Origin: Rhodococcus opacus
GTDB lineage: Bacteria > Actinomycetota > Actinomycetes > Mycobacteriales > Mycobacteriaceae
Direction of reading: 5' to 3'
Length of the DNA: 64,000 bases
Assembly (NCBI RefSeq): GCF_012396235.1
Contig: NZ_JAAXPA010000005.1
Coordinates: 248,001 to 312,000 of the forward strand
The notes beneath the pieces are model-generated. The model saw nothing but the letters and a program-made list of their open reading frames with translations. It did not search any database and was not told the DNA's origin. Shown one piece after another: positions 25,071 through 33,753 of the stretch; within the stretch, counting starts at the first letter, position 1, and the number at the start of each line of letters is the position of its first letter. Made by a program: the position numbers and the translations under genes.

Positions 25071-26060
25071 ATGAAGGAATTCACCGCCTGGATCGCTCGC
25101 GAGAACGAGGGCGCCATCGGCCTCTCCCAGGAGACGGTCGCCGAGTCGTTCCTGCCGCAGGGCGAGGTCACGATCCAGGTCGAGTACTCCAGCGTGAACT
25201 TCAAGGACGCACTGGCGCTCACACCGAAGGGTGGAGTGGTCCGCGAGTACCCCATCGTGCCCGGTATCGACGTGGCGGGCACCGTCGTCGAGTCGCAGTC
25301 CCCGGAGTTCTCCGTCGGTGACACGGTCATCGCGCACGGTTACGACATCGGCACCGCCCGTCACGGTGGGTACGCGCAGTTCGCCCGCGTCCCGGCCGAC
25401 TGGGTGGTGAAACTCGACGGCATGTCCACCCGCACCGCTGCCGCGATCGGTACCGCCGGTTTCACGGCCGCGATGAGCGTGGAGGCGCTGCTGTCCCGTG
25501 GGGTCGAGCCGGGCAACGGTCCGGTGCTCGTGACCGGTGCGAGTGGCGGCGTCGGCACCGTCGCCGTCGACCTGCTGTCGGCGGCGGGTTTCGAGGTGGT
25601 CGCGTCGAGCGGAAAGCCGGAGAAGGCGGAACTGCTCACCGAACTGGGCGCGAGCACGGTGATCGGCCGCCTCCCGGAGCCCGACACGAAACCGCGTCCG
25701 CTCGGCAAGGCGCAGTGGGCTGCGGCGGTCGACTGCGTCGGCGGCGCCACCCTCGCGCACGTGCTCAGCACCATCGAGTACGGCGGTGCGGTCGCGGCGA
25801 GTGGGCTGACCGGCGGACCGAAGTTGGAGACCACGGTCCTGCCGTTCATCCTGCGCGGTGTCAGCCTGCTCGGCATCGACTCGGTGCAGTACCCGATCGA
25901 GCAGCGGCGCCGGCTGTGGGGCCGTCTCGCGTCCGACCTCGCGCCGTCCCGGCTCGAGTCGATCACCCACGACGTTCCGATCGCGGACGTCGTCTCGGTG
26001 ATCGACCAGGTGCGGGCCGGCACCTACTCGGGCCGGGCCGTGGTGGGCGTCGCCCCGTGA
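25071..26060 (+). CDS. acuI: MDR oxidoreductase, acrylyl-CoA reductase (AcuI/YhdH) type
   Basis: A 329-residue zinc-free MDR enzyme. The hallmark AcuI/YhdH segments are YSSVNFKDALALTPKGGVVREYPIVPGIDVAGTVV, VIAHGYDIGTARHGGYAQFARVPADWVV and TGASGGVGTVAVDLL, with the late LLGIDSVQYPIEQRRRLWGRLASDL. Characterised relatives reduce acrylyl-CoA to propionyl-CoA with NADPH. The ATG at 25071 follows AGGAG. It stands alone between the sugar-acid operon and the convergent carboxylase gene. The precise substrate is unproven. Confidence 0.85.
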   Translation: MKEFTAWIARENEGAIGLSQETVAESFLPQGEVTIQVEYSSVNFKDALALTPKGGVVREYPIVPGIDVAGTVVESQSPEFSVGDTVIAHGYDIGTARHGGYAQFARVPADWVVKLDGMSTRTAAAIGTAGFTAAMSVEALLSRGVEPGNGPVLVTGASGGVGTVAVDLLSAAGFEVVASSGKPEKAELLTELGASTVIGRLPEPDTKPRPLGKAQWAAAVDCVGGATLAHVLSTIEYGGAVAASGLTGGPKLETTVLPFILRGVSLLGIDSVQYPIEQRRRLWGRLASDLAPSRLESITHDVPIADVVSVIDQVRAGTYSGRAVVGVAP

Positions 26061-26096
26061 GTACTTATTAACGTCCCGCGGTTAACAAGTACTCAC
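26057..26096. terminator. Bidirectional hairpin containing both convergent stop codons
   Basis: GTGAGTACTTATTAAC (26057-26072) and GTTAACAAGTACTCAC (26081-26096) form a 16-bp stem with one mismatch and an eight-base loop. The TGA stop of the rightward reductase is inside the left arm, and the TGA of the leftward carboxylase is inside the right arm. The two genes therefore end within the same symmetric element, which would act in both directions. No T-tract follows. Confidence 0.7.
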
Positions 26097-29000
26097 GGGC
26101 GCCGGAGGCGCACGATCCAGGCACGGGAGTCGGCCGGATCGATCACGTCGTCGAGTTCGAAGATCGTCGCCGCGTTGAGTGCCTTCCCGTGCTGGTAGGC
26201 GGCGTCGACGAGTTGCGCGAACGCGGTGTCGCGCTCGGCGGGGTCGTCGATGGCCTCGAGTTCCTTCCGGAATCCGAGCCGCACCGCGCCTTCCAGTCCC
26301 ATGGCCCCGATCTCGCCGGTCGGCCACGCGACCGTGAACTCGGACGCGTGGAAGGAGCCGCCCGCCATGGCCATCGCGCCGAGGCCGTACCCCTTGCGCA
26401 GGATGATCGTTCCGTACGGCACGGTCATCCGCGCGCCCGCGACAAACAGATTGCCGAAGCGGCGAACCGTGGCCTCCTTCTCCGAATCGGGTCCGACCAT
26501 GAATCCCGGTGTGTCACACAGTGAGACGACGGGCAAGCCGAACGATTCGCACAGCTCCAGGAAGTGGGCCATCTTGTCCGCCGCGACCGCGTCGATCGCG
26601 CCGCCGAGGTGGTGGCTGCTGTTCGCGACCAGCCCGTACGGCGCACCCTCCACCCGGATCAGCGCGGTGACGATGCCGACGCCGTGGTCGCGGCGTAGTT
26701 CGAGGACCGAGCCCACATCGGCGATGGATTCCACGGCACTACGAACGTCATAGGCGCGCAACCGGTTCTCCGGGACGACGTGGCGCGCGAGCCGCTCGTC
26801 GGGGGCTTCCCACTCGGGGAGCGCGCCCTGGAAGTACGACAGGTACTTCTTGGCCAGTTCGACGGCGTGCACCTCGTCCCGGGCGAGCAGATCGATGACG
26901 CCGTTGCGCCGCTGCACGTCGACGGGCCCGATGTCCTCCGGCCGGTACACACCCAGTCCACCGCCCTCCACCATCGCCGGGCCACCCATGCCGATGTTCG
27001 CGTCGGGGGTGGCGATGAGGACGTCGCAGACTCCGGCGAGGGCGGCGTTGCCCGCGAAGCAGCGGCCGGAGACCACCGACACCAGCGGAACCTTCCCGTT
27101 CAACGCCGCCAGCGACCGGAAGGTGTTCAGGTCCAATCCTGCTGCCGGGCCGGCGTCGGTGTCGCCGGGCCGTCCGCCGCCACCCTCGGCGAACAGGACG
27201 ACCGGGACCTGCTTGCGGCCGGCCAGTTCGATCACCCGGTCGGTCTTCGCGTGGTTACGCATGCCCTGGGTCCCGGCGAGCACCGTGTAGTCGTACGACA
27301 GCACGACCGCCTGGGCGTCGCGCGAACCGAACACGTCACCGTTGACGGTGGCGAGCCCGGCGACGAGCCCGTCGGCGGGGGTGTTCTCGATCAGGTCCTG
27401 CTCGGAGCGGCGGCTACGCTGCGCGGCCAGGACGAGAGGTCCGTATTCGACGAAGCTGCCGGGGTCGACCAGATCGTCGATGTTGGCGCGTGCGCTGCGC
27501 CGCCCGAGCTTCGTGCGCTTCGCGATCGCGGCGGGCCGGGCGGCGTCGAGGGTCACCTCGTGTCGCTGCCGGATCTCCGCCAGGTCCGCGCGCTCACGAT
27601 CCAGATCGGTTGCGCTGTCGGCGACGTCACCGGCCTCCGATCCCGTGCGGCGGATCACGACCAGCGGGTCGCCGGCGTTGACGGTCTGCCCGGGCGCCAC
27701 CAGATTCCGCTCGACTACCGCACCGGCGGGCGCGGCGATCACGTGCTGCATCTTCATGGCCTCGAGCACCACGAGCTGGGCACCCGACTCCACGGTCGCA
27801 CCTTCTCCGGCCGCCTCTACGACGGTCCCGGCCATGTGGGCGCGCAGCACGTCCTCGCCCGCCCGCAACTCGAGTGTTTCCGACGCCACCTCCGCCGGCT
27901 GGTGCACGTGGGCGGCGTCGACGAGCGCACTCATCCGCTCGGCGAGATGGTCGGTGCCGACGACGCCGTCGGCGAAGCCGGGGTCCGCCAGAATCGCCCG
28001 GAGGAAGCCGATATTGGTGGGGACGCCCTCGACGACGAACTCGGCGAGCGCCGCATCGGCCTTGCGCACCGCGGCGGAGAAGGACGGGCCCCGCGAATGC
28101 ACGATCACCTTCGCGAGGAGCGAGTCGTACCGCGGACTCGGTGACAGTCCGGGTCGCCCGTAGGTGTCCACGCGCACACCCCGCCCCGTCGGCGGCGAGA
28201 AGACGGACAGGGTGCCCGCGGCGGGGACGGCCTGACCGTCGGGGCGCATCGTCTCCATGTTCACCCGGGCCTGGACGGCGATTCCGCGCGCAGCAGTGGG
28301 TGTGCCCGACGCGTCGAGCCCCACGGCGCTGACGCCGTCCGGCAGTGACAGCTCCCCGTAGTCGGCTCCCCGGGCGATGGCGATCTGCACGGCGACGAGG
28401 TCGATCCCCGTCACCTCTTCGGTGACCGTGTGCTCCACCTGGATTCGGGGATTGACCTCCAGGAACACGAAGCCGTCCCGGGACACCAGGAATTCGACGG
28501 TGGCGAGTCCCCGGTACCCGACACTGGCGCACAGCCGGGCCGCGGCCTCGTGCAGTTCGCTGCGCAGTCCCGGGTCGAGCCCCTGCGCGGGGGCGATCTC
28601 GACGAGTTTCTGGTGGCGGCGCTGCACGCTGCAGTCGCGGTCGCCGACGGCCAGGGCCCGCGTCACGCCCGCGTGCGGTGCCGCCACCACCTGCACCTCG
28701 ATGTGCCGGGCGCCGTCGAGAAGGGACTCGGCGAACAGCGCGGGGTTGCCGAACCCGAGCTGCGCCTCGGACGCGCACAGCCGGTACTCCTCGTCGATAC
28801 GGTCCGCGCTGCGGACGGCACGGATGCCGCGACCGCCGCCGCCCGCGAGCGCCTTGATCATGATGCCGCCCGGGTGTTCCGTGAAGAACGCGCGGATGCC
28901 GTCCAGGTCGGTGGGACCGTTGGTCGCGGCGAGCACCGGCACCTTCGCGGCCACGGCGGCCTCGCGTGCCGACGACTTGTCGCCGAAGATGTCGAGCACT

Positions 29001-29314
29001 TCGGGGCTCGGACCCACGAAGGACAGTCCCGCCTCGGCGCAGGCGCGTGCGAAATCGGCGTTCTCGCTGAGGAATCCGTATCCGGGATGCACTGCCGTGG
29101 CACCGAACTCCGCTGCCGCGTCGAGAATGGCGCGAGCGTCCAGGTAGGCGGACGGGCCGGACCCGCGGAGCGCGACCGCTTCGGTTGCCGCGCGCACGTG
29201 GGGGCTGTCCGCGTCGTCCTCCGCGTAGACGGCGACCGTGTCGACCGACATCTCCTCGGCGGTGCGGATGATGCGGAGCGCGATCTCGCCACGATTGGCG
29301 ACCAGCAGGGTCAC
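26093..29314 (-). CDS. Single-chain biotin-dependent acyl-CoA carboxylase (BC-BCCP-CT fusion, long-chain-carboxylase-like)
   Basis: A 1073-residue protein carrying all carboxylase parts. Biotin carboxylase comes first (LLVANRGEIALRIIRTAEE, ALAGGGGRGIR near 155, EVNPRIQVEHTVTEEVTG near 287). A biotinyl domain follows, with VVLEAMKMQHV (Lys ~521), and then a full carboxyltransferase domain (~600-1073) with LSYDYTVLAGTQG, VSVVSGRCFAGNAALAG and SLCDTPGFMVGPDSEK. Most actinobacterial acyl-CoA carboxylases split these over separate subunits; a single chain of this size matches the mycobacterial long-chain acyl-CoA carboxylase class. GTG 29314 follows GAGGAG and overlaps the ligase stop (GTGA), so the ligase's CoA product is the probable substrate. 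Confidence 0.9.
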   Translation of the reverse strand: MTLLVANRGEIALRIIRTAEEMSVDTVAVYAEDDADSPHVRAATEAVALRGSGPSAYLDARAILDAAAEFGATAVHPGYGFLSENADFARACAEAGLSFVGPSPEVLDIFGDKSSAREAAVAAKVPVLAATNGPTDLDGIRAFFTEHPGGIMIKALAGGGGRGIRAVRSADRIDEEYRLCASEAQLGFGNPALFAESLLDGARHIEVQVVAAPHAGVTRALAVGDRDCSVQRRHQKLVEIAPAQGLDPGLRSELHEAAARLCASVGYRGLATVEFLVSRDGFVFLEVNPRIQVEHTVTEEVTGIDLVAVQIAIARGADYGELSLPDGVSAVGLDASGTPTAARGIAVQARVNMETMRPDGQAVPAAGTLSVFSPPTGRGVRVDTYGRPGLSPSPRYDSLLAKVIVHSRGPSFSAAVRKADAALAEFVVEGVPTNIGFLRAILADPGFADGVVGTDHLAERMSALVDAAHVHQPAEVASETLELRAGEDVLRAHMAGTVVEAAGEGATVESGAQLVVLEAMKMQHVIAAPAGAVVERNLVAPGQTVNAGDPLVVIRRTGSEAGDVADSATDLDRERADLAEIRQRHEVTLDAARPAAIAKRTKLGRRSARANIDDLVDPGSFVEYGPLVLAAQRSRRSEQDLIENTPADGLVAGLATVNGDVFGSRDAQAVVLSYDYTVLAGTQGMRNHAKTDRVIELAGRKQVPVVLFAEGGGGRPGDTDAGPAAGLDLNTFRSLAALNGKVPLVSVVSGRCFAGNAALAGVCDVLIATPDANIGMGGPAMVEGGGLGVYRPEDIGPVDVQRRNGVIDLLARDEVHAVELAKKYLSYFQGALPEWEAPDERLARHVVPENRLRAYDVRSAVESIADVGSVLELRRDHGVGIVTALIRVEGAPYGLVANSSHHLGGAIDAVAADKMAHFLELCESFGLPVVSLCDTPGFMVGPDSEKEATVRRFGNLFVAGARMTVPYGTIILRKGYGLGAMAMAGGSFHASEFTVAWPTGEIGAMGLEGAVRLGFRKELEAIDDPAERDTAFAQLVDAAYQHGKALNAATIFELDDVIDPADSRAWIVRLRRP

Positions 29315-31020
29315 TTGTACTCCTCGGCCAGAGCGAACAGGTCGGCCTTGCGGACCTTCCCGGTCGCCGTCATGGGTAGGGCGTCGAGCACCTCGACGGT
29401 AGGGACTTTGTAGGTGGCCATGTTCCGGGCGGCCCACTCCCGCAGTTCCTCACCCGAGATCTGACGGTCGGGCAGGAGTTGGACGAACGCGAACGGCACC
29501 TGGCCCTTGCCCGGATCGGGCTTCGGGACCACGGCGGCCGACTGGATGTCGGGGTGCAGCATGAGCAGTGCCTCCACCTCGGACGGGAACACGCTCATCC
29601 CGTTGGTCTTGATCATTTCCTTGTTGCGCGCCAGATAGTGCAGTGCGCCTTTGCCGTTCAGCTTGCCCACGTCGCCGGTCTGGAGCCATCCGTCGCGGAG
29701 CGCAGCAGTGGTGGCATCGGGTTTGCCGTAGTAACCGGTGAGCAGCGACGGACTGCGCACGATGATCTGTCCGGGTTGCCCCACCGGCACGGGCGCCCCG
29801 GCCTCGTCGACGATAAGCACGTCGGTGCCCGGAACCGGAAGTCCGCAGAACACGGGTTCGCTGAGCAGGTCTTCGTCGTCGGTCTGGAAACCGAGCGTGA
29901 TGGTGTCGGCGGTGTGCGTTTCCGTCATCCCGTAGCTGGCCTCCCGCAGCACGTGTCCGGTGGCGTCGCGCCAGCGGCCGCGAATCGCGGGGTCGAGCTT
30001 GAGCACGAACGACACGGCCATCGCGTTGTCCAGGGTGGAGAAGTCTCGGTCGGTGAAGCCGGGCAGATCCATCAGTTCCACATAGTTGTCGACCGTCCCG
30101 ACCATCGACGTCACCCCACGACTGTCGACGAGCGTCGCCGCGGCCTCCGGGTCCCAGCGGTTGAGGAGCACGACGGTGCCGCCGTTGATCAGCGGGTACA
30201 GGATGCCGAAGTCCTCGCCGGCGATCCAGAAGATGGGCAGGAACCCGAGGACCACGGGGGGAGCCTCGCCCACCTGCCTGCCGCCGGCCAGTGTCGCGGT
30301 GGCGGCGGTGTAGACCATGTGCGCCTGCGTGTGTTCGCAGCCCTTCGGCATCCCGGTGGTACCACCGGTGTAGTTCAGTGCCGCCAACGCGTCGGGGTCC
30401 ATCGGAATCCGCTGGGCACGTGAAGAGTCCATGATCTCCGCCCAGTCGGTGGTTACGGAGGCGGCGGGGAACGGCGGTGTGACGCCGGGTTCGGCCGGCA
30501 GCAGGTCCGACAAGGCGGTGATCGCGACGTGCCGCAGCGCCGTCTGGCCGCGCACGGATTCGACCATGGCCGCGAACGAATCCTGCGTCAGCAGGATCTC
30601 CACGCCGGCGTCGTCGAGTTCGTACGCGAGTTCGTGCTCCCGGAACAACGGGTTGATCGGGACGTGGACGGCGCCGATCTTCAGGATCCCGAGCATGGCG
30701 ACATGGAACTGCGGACAGTTGGTGAGATGGACGCCGACGCGGTCGCCGGCGGACACGCCCCGCTGCAGGAGCCAGCCGGCGAAGCGGTCGGACAGTTCGT
30801 CGAGTTCGGCGTAGGTGATCGCACGACCGTAGAAGTCGATCGCGACAGTCTGCGGTCGTGCCGTCGCCCAGTGCCGCAGGTAGTCGATCACGGTGCGGCC
30901 CTCGATCGGGTACTCGACTGTCCGCGGTACCTGCGGTGGCCACGCGGCGTCCTGGAGTTCGCGTATCTCGGCGAGGGCCGATTCCAGGGCCGCGGGGTCA
31001 CTCGAAGGCGAAGTGGGCAT
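29311..31020 (-). CDS. Acyl-CoA synthetase (AMP-forming ligase)
   Basis: A 569-residue member of the ANL superfamily. The P-loop is YTGGTTGMPKGCEHT (near residue 215), the adenine motif region is ASYGMTETHTADT, the hinge region DGWLQTGDVGKLNGKGALHYLARNKEMIKTNG, and the C-terminal catalytic Lys lies in PMTATGKVRKADL. It activates an unidentified carboxylic acid to its CoA thioester. It overlaps the single-chain carboxylase by four bases and follows a TetR and a P450 in the same direction, which suggests activation of a fatty or terpenoid-like acid before carboxylation. ATG 31020 follows GGGAG. Confidence 0.88.
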   Translation of the reverse strand: MPTSPSSDPAALESALAEIRELQDAAWPPQVPRTVEYPIEGRTVIDYLRHWATARPQTVAIDFYGRAITYAELDELSDRFAGWLLQRGVSAGDRVGVHLTNCPQFHVAMLGILKIGAVHVPINPLFREHELAYELDDAGVEILLTQDSFAAMVESVRGQTALRHVAITALSDLLPAEPGVTPPFPAASVTTDWAEIMDSSRAQRIPMDPDALAALNYTGGTTGMPKGCEHTQAHMVYTAATATLAGGRQVGEAPPVVLGFLPIFWIAGEDFGILYPLINGGTVVLLNRWDPEAAATLVDSRGVTSMVGTVDNYVELMDLPGFTDRDFSTLDNAMAVSFVLKLDPAIRGRWRDATGHVLREASYGMTETHTADTITLGFQTDDEDLLSEPVFCGLPVPGTDVLIVDEAGAPVPVGQPGQIIVRSPSLLTGYYGKPDATTAALRDGWLQTGDVGKLNGKGALHYLARNKEMIKTNGMSVFPSEVEALLMLHPDIQSAAVVPKPDPGKGQVPFAFVQLLPDRQISGEELREWAARNMATYKVPTVEVLDALPMTATGKVRKADLFALAEEYK

Positions 31021-31053
31021 ACCGAACTCCCGATTCTGTGCGGATTGTCGTTG

Positions 31054-31680
31054 TCAGGCGAAGCCGATGAGTCTTTCGGAGATGGCGGTCAGGTCGGCGG
31101 TGTACCGGCGCTGTTCACGGGCCGTCGCGTCGACCAGCCGGGCGGCACCCGCGAGCTGGGCGTCGGCGAGGGTCTGCGCGATGCGGGCGGGCGGCGCGCA
31201 CGGCGTGACGTCGCACGTGGCGACGATGCGCTCGATGAACCGGGTGTAGCGGCGGATGAGCCGGGTCTGCACGGCGGTCCAGCTTCGGCCGACCTCGGGG
31301 TCGAGCCGGGCCCGGTGCCTGATCAGTTCGAGGACGCGTCCGTTGGTGTACACGGCTTCCACGAACGCTTTCGTGGTGGTGCGCAGCACCTCTCGCAGGT
31401 CCTCGCTCGCCGGTCCTTCCACGTGCTGCGACTCGAGGAATTCCTCGCACACGTCGGCGGCGACGGCGTGGAACACCTCGTCCTTCGACGAGAAGTAGGC
31501 GTAGAACGTTGCCCGCGACACTTCGGCCCGGGTGGTGATCACCTCGACGGTCGTCCGGTCGTAGCCGAGTTCGGCGAAGCATGCGCTCGCGGCGCGGAGG
31601 AGTTCGCGGCGGCGGGGACCGTCGTTGTCTTTCCGCGCCGACCGCGCCCGCTCCTGAGCCTCACTTGTGGTCACGGTCAC
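31054..31680 (-). CDS. TetR-family regulator of the P450-ligase-carboxylase cluster
   Basis: About 208 residues with a TetR DNA-binding domain: RRELLRAASACFAELGYDRTTVEVITTRAEVSRATFYAYFSSKDEVFHAVAAD (residues ~18-70), followed by a helical ligand domain of usual length. Two GTG codons (31680 and 31674) could start it; neither has a convincing ribosome-binding site, and translation from a short or leaderless transcript is possible. It lies 26 bp downstream of the P450 gene and 33 bp upstream of the ligase, all leftward, with a strong palindrome just ahead of its start. Confidence 0.85.
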   Translation of the reverse strand: MTVTTSEAQERARSARKDNDGPRRRELLRAASACFAELGYDRTTVEVITTRAEVSRATFYAYFSSKDEVFHAVAADVCEEFLESQHVEGPASEDLREVLRTTTKAFVEAVYTNGRVLELIRHRARLDPEVGRSWTAVQTRLIRRYTRFIERIVATCDVTPCAPPARIAQTLADAQLAGAARLVDATAREQRRYTADLTAISERLIGFA

Positions 31681-31688
31681 AGTATGTG

Positions 31689-31710
31689 TTGATGTTGACG
31701 TCAATGTCAA
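31689..31710. promoter_or_regulatory. Candidate operator upstream of the TetR/ligase genes
   Basis: The perfect ten-base palindrome TTGACGTCAA at 31695-31704 is extended on both sides by TTGA and TCAA arms (31689-31692 and 31707-31710), giving 18 matching positions of 22. It lies nine bases ahead of the TetR start and touches the last codons of the P450 gene. A TetR operator controlling the TetR-ligase-carboxylase genes is the likeliest reading. Confidence 0.55.
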
Positions 31711-32942
31711 TCTCTGGGTGTCACCTCGAGTCGGAGCGGGAGCGCGCTGTGGCGCCGCACGAACAAGCTGGGGACCCAACGTGGCTCGGAGTCGGCGGCG
31801 AGGGCGAAGCGGCTGGTGCGCGCGAGCAGTGCGGTGGTCGCGGCGAGCGCTTCCATGCGGGCGAGCGCCGATCCGACACAGAAGTGGACGCCCTTGCCGA
31901 ATGCGAGATGCGAACGGATGTGCGGCCGGTCGAGCATTATCTCGTCCGGACGCTCGAACACGGCCGGATCCCGGTTGGCCGCACCCCACAGCAGGAGCAG
32001 GTGGCTACCGGCGGGCAGATCGACGCCGCCCAGCGTGGTGTCGGCAACCACGTGCCGGTGATGCCCCCGGAACGGAGACTCGAGACGGAGCGCCTCGTCG
32101 AGGAACGCGTCGACGAGGGCGGGTTGCTGCCGGAGCCGGGTCTGCAGTCCGGGGCGCGTGGCGAGGAGGCGTGCGGCGCCCCCGATCAGCCCCGCGGTCG
32201 ATTCGCCGCCCGCGCCGACCAGCTGGACCAGGACGAGCGTCGCCACGTCCTCGGAGAGTTCGCCTGCATTGCACGCGTGGGCGAGGACGCCCAGAAGGTC
32301 GGCGCGTGGGTCCGACCTCGCCCGCACGAGTTCGGACCGCAGATAGCCGGCCAGTTCCGCCGCGGAGGTGACGAGGGGACCGAGGCGGTCCGCGGCGACG
32401 ACCCCGCCGAGCAGCTCCGTGCTGTCGTAGGCCCACGTCAGTAGCTGGGGTACGTCCGACTCGGGCAGGCCGATGAGATGCGCGACCATCGCCAGCGGCA
32501 GCCGGTCCGCCATCGCGGACGCCCAGTCGATCTGCCCGTCCCGCATTCCCTCGTCCCACAGCGTGTCGACGAGCGAGTCCACGGCCGGGGCCAGCGCGCG
32601 GATGCGGCGGCCGAGCGCCGGCAGCACGAGCTTGCGATGGTGCAGGTGCGCCGGGTCGTCGGCGGTGGCCAGCACGTGCACGGCCTGACCGCCGCCGTCC
32701 ATGTCGAACGTCGCGGGCGGCCCCGCCGGTTGCTGCACCAGCACACCGGTGAGATTCGACGAGAAGACCTCGGTGCGGTTTGCCGCCTCGGTCACGAGAT
32801 CCCACGTGGACACCAGAAAGAAGTCGGTTCCGGCGACCCGGTGGACGGGGGAGTGCTCGCGGAGTGTCCGGTAGAGCTCGTTCGGTTCGTCGAGATGGAC
32901 GGGATCGAAGATGTCGATTCCGAGGGTCGGCGTGTGGGCCAT
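31707..32942 (-). CDS. Cytochrome P450
   Basis: A 411-residue class I bacterial P450. The heme-ligand loop is FGKGVHFCVGSALARMEAL (Cys near 352), the I-helix oxygen-activation motif LVGAGGESTAG, and the K-helix ExxR sequence DEALRLESPF. The usual N-terminal PNELYRTLREHSPVHRV is present and there is no membrane anchor, so it is soluble and needs a ferredoxin and reductase encoded elsewhere. ATG 32942 follows AGGAGG. It heads a leftward set with TetR, acyl-CoA ligase and carboxylase, so it may hydroxylate the acid later activated by the ligase. Confidence 0.92.
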   Translation of the reverse strand: MAHTPTLGIDIFDPVHLDEPNELYRTLREHSPVHRVAGTDFFLVSTWDLVTEAANRTEVFSSNLTGVLVQQPAGPPATFDMDGGGQAVHVLATADDPAHLHHRKLVLPALGRRIRALAPAVDSLVDTLWDEGMRDGQIDWASAMADRLPLAMVAHLIGLPESDVPQLLTWAYDSTELLGGVVAADRLGPLVTSAAELAGYLRSELVRARSDPRADLLGVLAHACNAGELSEDVATLVLVQLVGAGGESTAGLIGGAARLLATRPGLQTRLRQQPALVDAFLDEALRLESPFRGHHRHVVADTTLGGVDLPAGSHLLLLWGAANRDPAVFERPDEIMLDRPHIRSHLAFGKGVHFCVGSALARMEALAATTALLARTSRFALAADSEPRWVPSLFVRRHSALPLRLEVTPRD

Positions 32943-33057
32943 CGGGGCCTCCTTGTTGGCGGGAACCTGTTATAGATCACCACAGTTCGCGTCGAAGGAC
33001 GATGCTGTCAAGAGTGGTCTGCGGACTGCGACACCGGGGGCCAACAGCAATTTTGCC

Positions 33058-33159
33058 GGTGTCTCAGCGCGAGTGGATCTGGAAACATCGTCGCTGATCA
33101 CGAAGTCAAAGTGGAGAACATGTTCTAGAATTCTTGGGAGATCCGTCTCATGCTGAGAC
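33058..33159. promoter_or_regulatory. P450-TetR divergent control region with several dyads
   Basis: Three symmetric elements are packed here: AGAACATGTTCT, a perfect 12-base palindrome at 33115-33126; the GTCTCA/TGAGAC inverted repeat with a three-base centre at 33145-33159; and a nine-base copy TGTCTCAGC at 33058-33066 that is the inverse of GCTGAGACA at 33152-33160. They lie just ahead of the rightward TetR gene and within 220 bp of the divergent P450 start, so they are likely regulator-binding sites. Confidence 0.5.
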
Positions 33160-33162
33160 ACA

Positions 33163-33753
33163 GTGGCAATGACGTTTCGAACGGTGGAGCGGGTGGAACA
33201 CGCGGATTGGTTGACCGGCGGCAACCGGCGGGCGCTCGCCGTCGGGCGGATTCACGCCGCCGCGGCCGACCTCATCCGCGAGCAGGGCATCGACGGCGTG
33301 GGTGTGGACGAAGTCGCCGCGCGGGCAGGATGCTCGCGCGCCACGCTCTATCGCTACGTCGGGGGCAAGCGGGCTCTCGTCGACGCCGTGATGTCCCGCG
33401 CCGCCGGAGCCGTGGCGGCCCACGTCGAGCAGTCGCTGGAATCGTTCGAGAACTCGGAGCGGATCGTCGAGGCGATTCTTGCGTCGGTGACCGCGATCCG
33501 CGCGGAGCCGACACTGGCGCGGTGGTTCACCGGGTCACGGTCGAGAAGTACGGACGAGTACCTGGCCCGCGCACCCGAACTCGGCCGGGTGGCAATCTCG
33601 CTCACCCGCATCGCGCCCGACGAGGAGGCGGCGGGGTGGATCGTGCGCGTCGTCCTGTCGCTGTTGACCTGGCCGTTGGGCGATTCGGCCGCCGAGCGTC
33701 GCGCCGTCGAACGCTTCGTGGAGCCGGTCTTCAGGATTCGCGACTCTCTGTAG
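33163..33753 (+). CDS. TetR-family transcriptional regulator
   Basis: A 196-residue regulator with the TetR fold: VGRIHAAAADLIREQGIDGVGVDEVAARAGCSRATLYRYVGGKRALVDAV (residues ~27-75). Start is GTG 33163 or ATG 33169; no strong ribosome-binding site separates them. It is divergent from the P450 gene, with palindromes between them, and converges with the deazaflavin-reductase gene, overlapping it by 23 bases. It probably controls the P450 and/or itself; the ligand is unknown. Confidence 0.85.
   Translation: MAMTFRTVERVEHADWLTGGNRRALAVGRIHAAAADLIREQGIDGVGVDEVAARAGCSRATLYRYVGGKRALVDAVMSRAAGAVAAHVEQSLESFENSERIVEAILASVTAIRAEPTLARWFTGSRSRSTDEYLARAPELGRVAISLTRIAPDEEAAGWIVRVVLSLLTWPLGDSAAERRAVERFVEPVFRIRDSL

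Noticed and set aside
26780-28163. Long plus-strand frames opposite the acyl-CoA carboxylase
   Set aside because: They lie fully inside the carboxylase gene, whose three domains are all intact.
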